Shown in pieces: positions 5,750 to 6,483 of a stretch of 6,483 nt of DNA. This stretch comes from Chloroflexota bacterium (GTDB lineage: Bacteria > Chloroflexota > Dormibacteria > CF-121): NCBI GenBank assembly GCA_005882525.1, contig VBGO01000116.1, forward strand, positions 1-6,483, read 5' to 3'. Position numbers and translations under genes: made by a program. The notes beneath the pieces are model-generated. The model made no database searches. It was not told the DNA's origin and saw only the letters and a list, made by a program, of their open reading frames with translations. The first letter of the stretch is position 1, and each line of letters starts with the position of its first letter.

Positions 5750-5790
5750 GGCTTAGCACACGTTGGCGCCGCGGTCAACGCAAAAATTTA
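5750..5790 (-). promoter_or_regulatory. Candidate sigma-70-type promoter for the four-gene block
   Basis: On the minus strand TTGACC (5778-5773) fits a -35 box. Seventeen bases further is TAAGCC (5755-5750), a weak -10 box preceded by TGC, giving the extended -10 form. An A/T-rich run, TAAATTTTTGCG (5790-5779), sits directly upstream like an UP element and stands out in this GC-rich region. Transcription would start near 5743, about 25 bases before the chosen TTG. It lies in the 88-base gap after the aldo/keto reductase gene. Confidence 0.4.
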
Positions 5791-5806
5791 GGCCACAAAA
5801 CGGCGG

Positions 5807-6483
5807 TCAGTTCTTGCTCGAGGCCGCCCAGAGGTTGATGCGGCTATCCGTGGCGTGGCGGTCGATTTCCGCTAGCTCGTCGTGTGAGAACTGCAGCTTG
5901 TCGAGCGCACCGACGTTCTGCTCCAGCTGGGCGACGCTGCTCGCCCCGACGAGCGTCGACGTCACCCTTGGGTCACGCAGGGTCCAGGCGAGTGCCATCT
6001 GCGCCAGCGTCTGACCCCGCCGTTGCGCGAGCTCGTTCAGGGCGCGCACTTTCCCGAGGGTCTCGCTGGTCAGCATCTCCTGGGATAGCGACCCGGGATG
6101 GCTCGCTCGCGATCCGGGCGGGATCCCGTTCAGGTAGCGGTCGGTGAGCAGCCCCTGGGCCAGCGGGGAGAAGACGATGGCGCCGATCCCCTCCTCGCCG
6201 AGGACATCGAGGAGCTCTGGCTCGATCCACCGGTTGAGCATCGAGTAGGAGGGTTGATGGATCAGCAGCGGGATCCCCATTTGACGGAGAATGCTGGCCG
6301 CCTCTTTCGTCCGCCGCGCCGAGTACGACGAGACACCGGCATACAGCGCCTTACCCTGGCGTACCGCCGTGTCCAGCGCACCCATCGTTTCTTCCAGCGG
6401 GGTCTGGGGATCGAACCGATGGGAATAGAAGATGTCGACGTACTCGAGGCCCATCCGGCGCAGGCTCTGGTCCAGGCTGGCCA
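5807..6483 (-). CDS. Aldo/keto reductase, YghZ (L-glyceraldehyde 3-phosphate reductase)-like, 5'-truncated
   Basis: The gene enters from the right window edge; about 224 C-terminal residues are visible out of a usual 330-350. The visible text closely follows E. coli YghZ as I remember it: L-D-Q-S-L-R-R-M-G-L-E-Y-V-D-I-F-Y-S-H-R, L-L-I-H-Q-P-S-Y-S-M-L-N-R-W, S-P-L-A-Q-G-L-L-T-D-R-Y-L-N-G-I-P, and the terminal N-L-W-A-A-S-S. The histidine of Y-S-H-R is the fourth member of the Asp-Tyr-Lys-His catalytic tetrad; the other three lie outside. G-A-S-S-V-A-Q-L-E-Q-N near the end is the NADPH-phosphate-binding segment. It is a cytoplasmic TIM-barrel enzyme using NADPH to reduce aldehydes; for this subfamily L-glyceraldehyde 3-phosphate and methylglyoxal are reported substrates. 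The loop S-R-A-S-H-P-G-S-L-S is slightly shorter than in E. coli. The next minus-strand gene starts 88 bases later behind its own likely promoter. Confidence 0.92.
   Translation of the reverse strand, partial: ASLDQSLRRMGLEYVDIFYSHRFDPQTPLEETMGALDTAVRQGKALYAGVSSYSARRTKEAASILRQMGIPLLIHQPSYSMLNRWIEPELLDVLGEEGIGAIVFSPLAQGLLTDRYLNGIPPGSRASHPGSLSQEMLTSETLGKVRALNELAQRRGQTLAQMALAWTLRDPRVTSTLVGASSVAQLEQNVGALDKLQFSHDELAEIDRHATDSRINLWAASSKN

Overview
This is a GC-rich bacterial window whose coding frames end mostly in G or C at third codon positions. The gene set is a prokaryotic TMEM175-type channel, a cytoplasmic S9 dipeptidyl peptidase, a membrane-anchored sulfite-oxidase-like protein with an internal twin-arginine segment, and a YghZ-type aldo/keto reductase. 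It suits a free-living high-GC lineage such as Chloroflexota, Dormibacterota or Actinomycetota, but no single feature fixes the phylum and this assignment is only an impression. There are no RNA genes, CRISPR arrays, insertion sequences or phage genes, and no gene-free stretch longer than about 110 bases.

Layout: bases 2-307 (+) hold the C-terminal end of an unrecognised membrane protein. After a 110-base gap with inverted-repeat structure comes a complete TMEM175-family potassium channel gene (418-1032, +). It converges on a minus-strand block, with stop codons only 6 bases apart. The block, read from right to left, is: an aldo/keto reductase cut by the window edge (5807-6483); a candidate promoter; a four-cysteine helical protein of unknown function (about 5718-4990); an S9 dipeptidyl-peptidase-IV-like enzyme (4963-2816); a HAD phosphatase (2816-2067); and a five-helix membrane protein with a molybdopterin oxidoreductase domain (2070-1039). 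The last three are joined by TAATG and ATGA overlaps and almost certainly share one message. The four-cysteine gene, 26 bases upstream, probably starts that message. No obvious single pathway connects the four products.

The most unusual signal is a short GC-rich palindromic repeat of about 35 bases present three times. There is one copy inside each of the three overlapping genes, always in the same orientation and the same reading frame, adding a peptide of the form S-P-L-A-x-E-G-R-x-G-G. The copies sit after the start codon of the HAD gene, in a loop of the molybdenum domain, and in the loop just before the catalytic domain's oxyanion tyrosine in the peptidase. This looks like a protein-tolerated mobile palindrome, analogous to the Rickettsia palindromic elements, and is the part of the window most worth following up.
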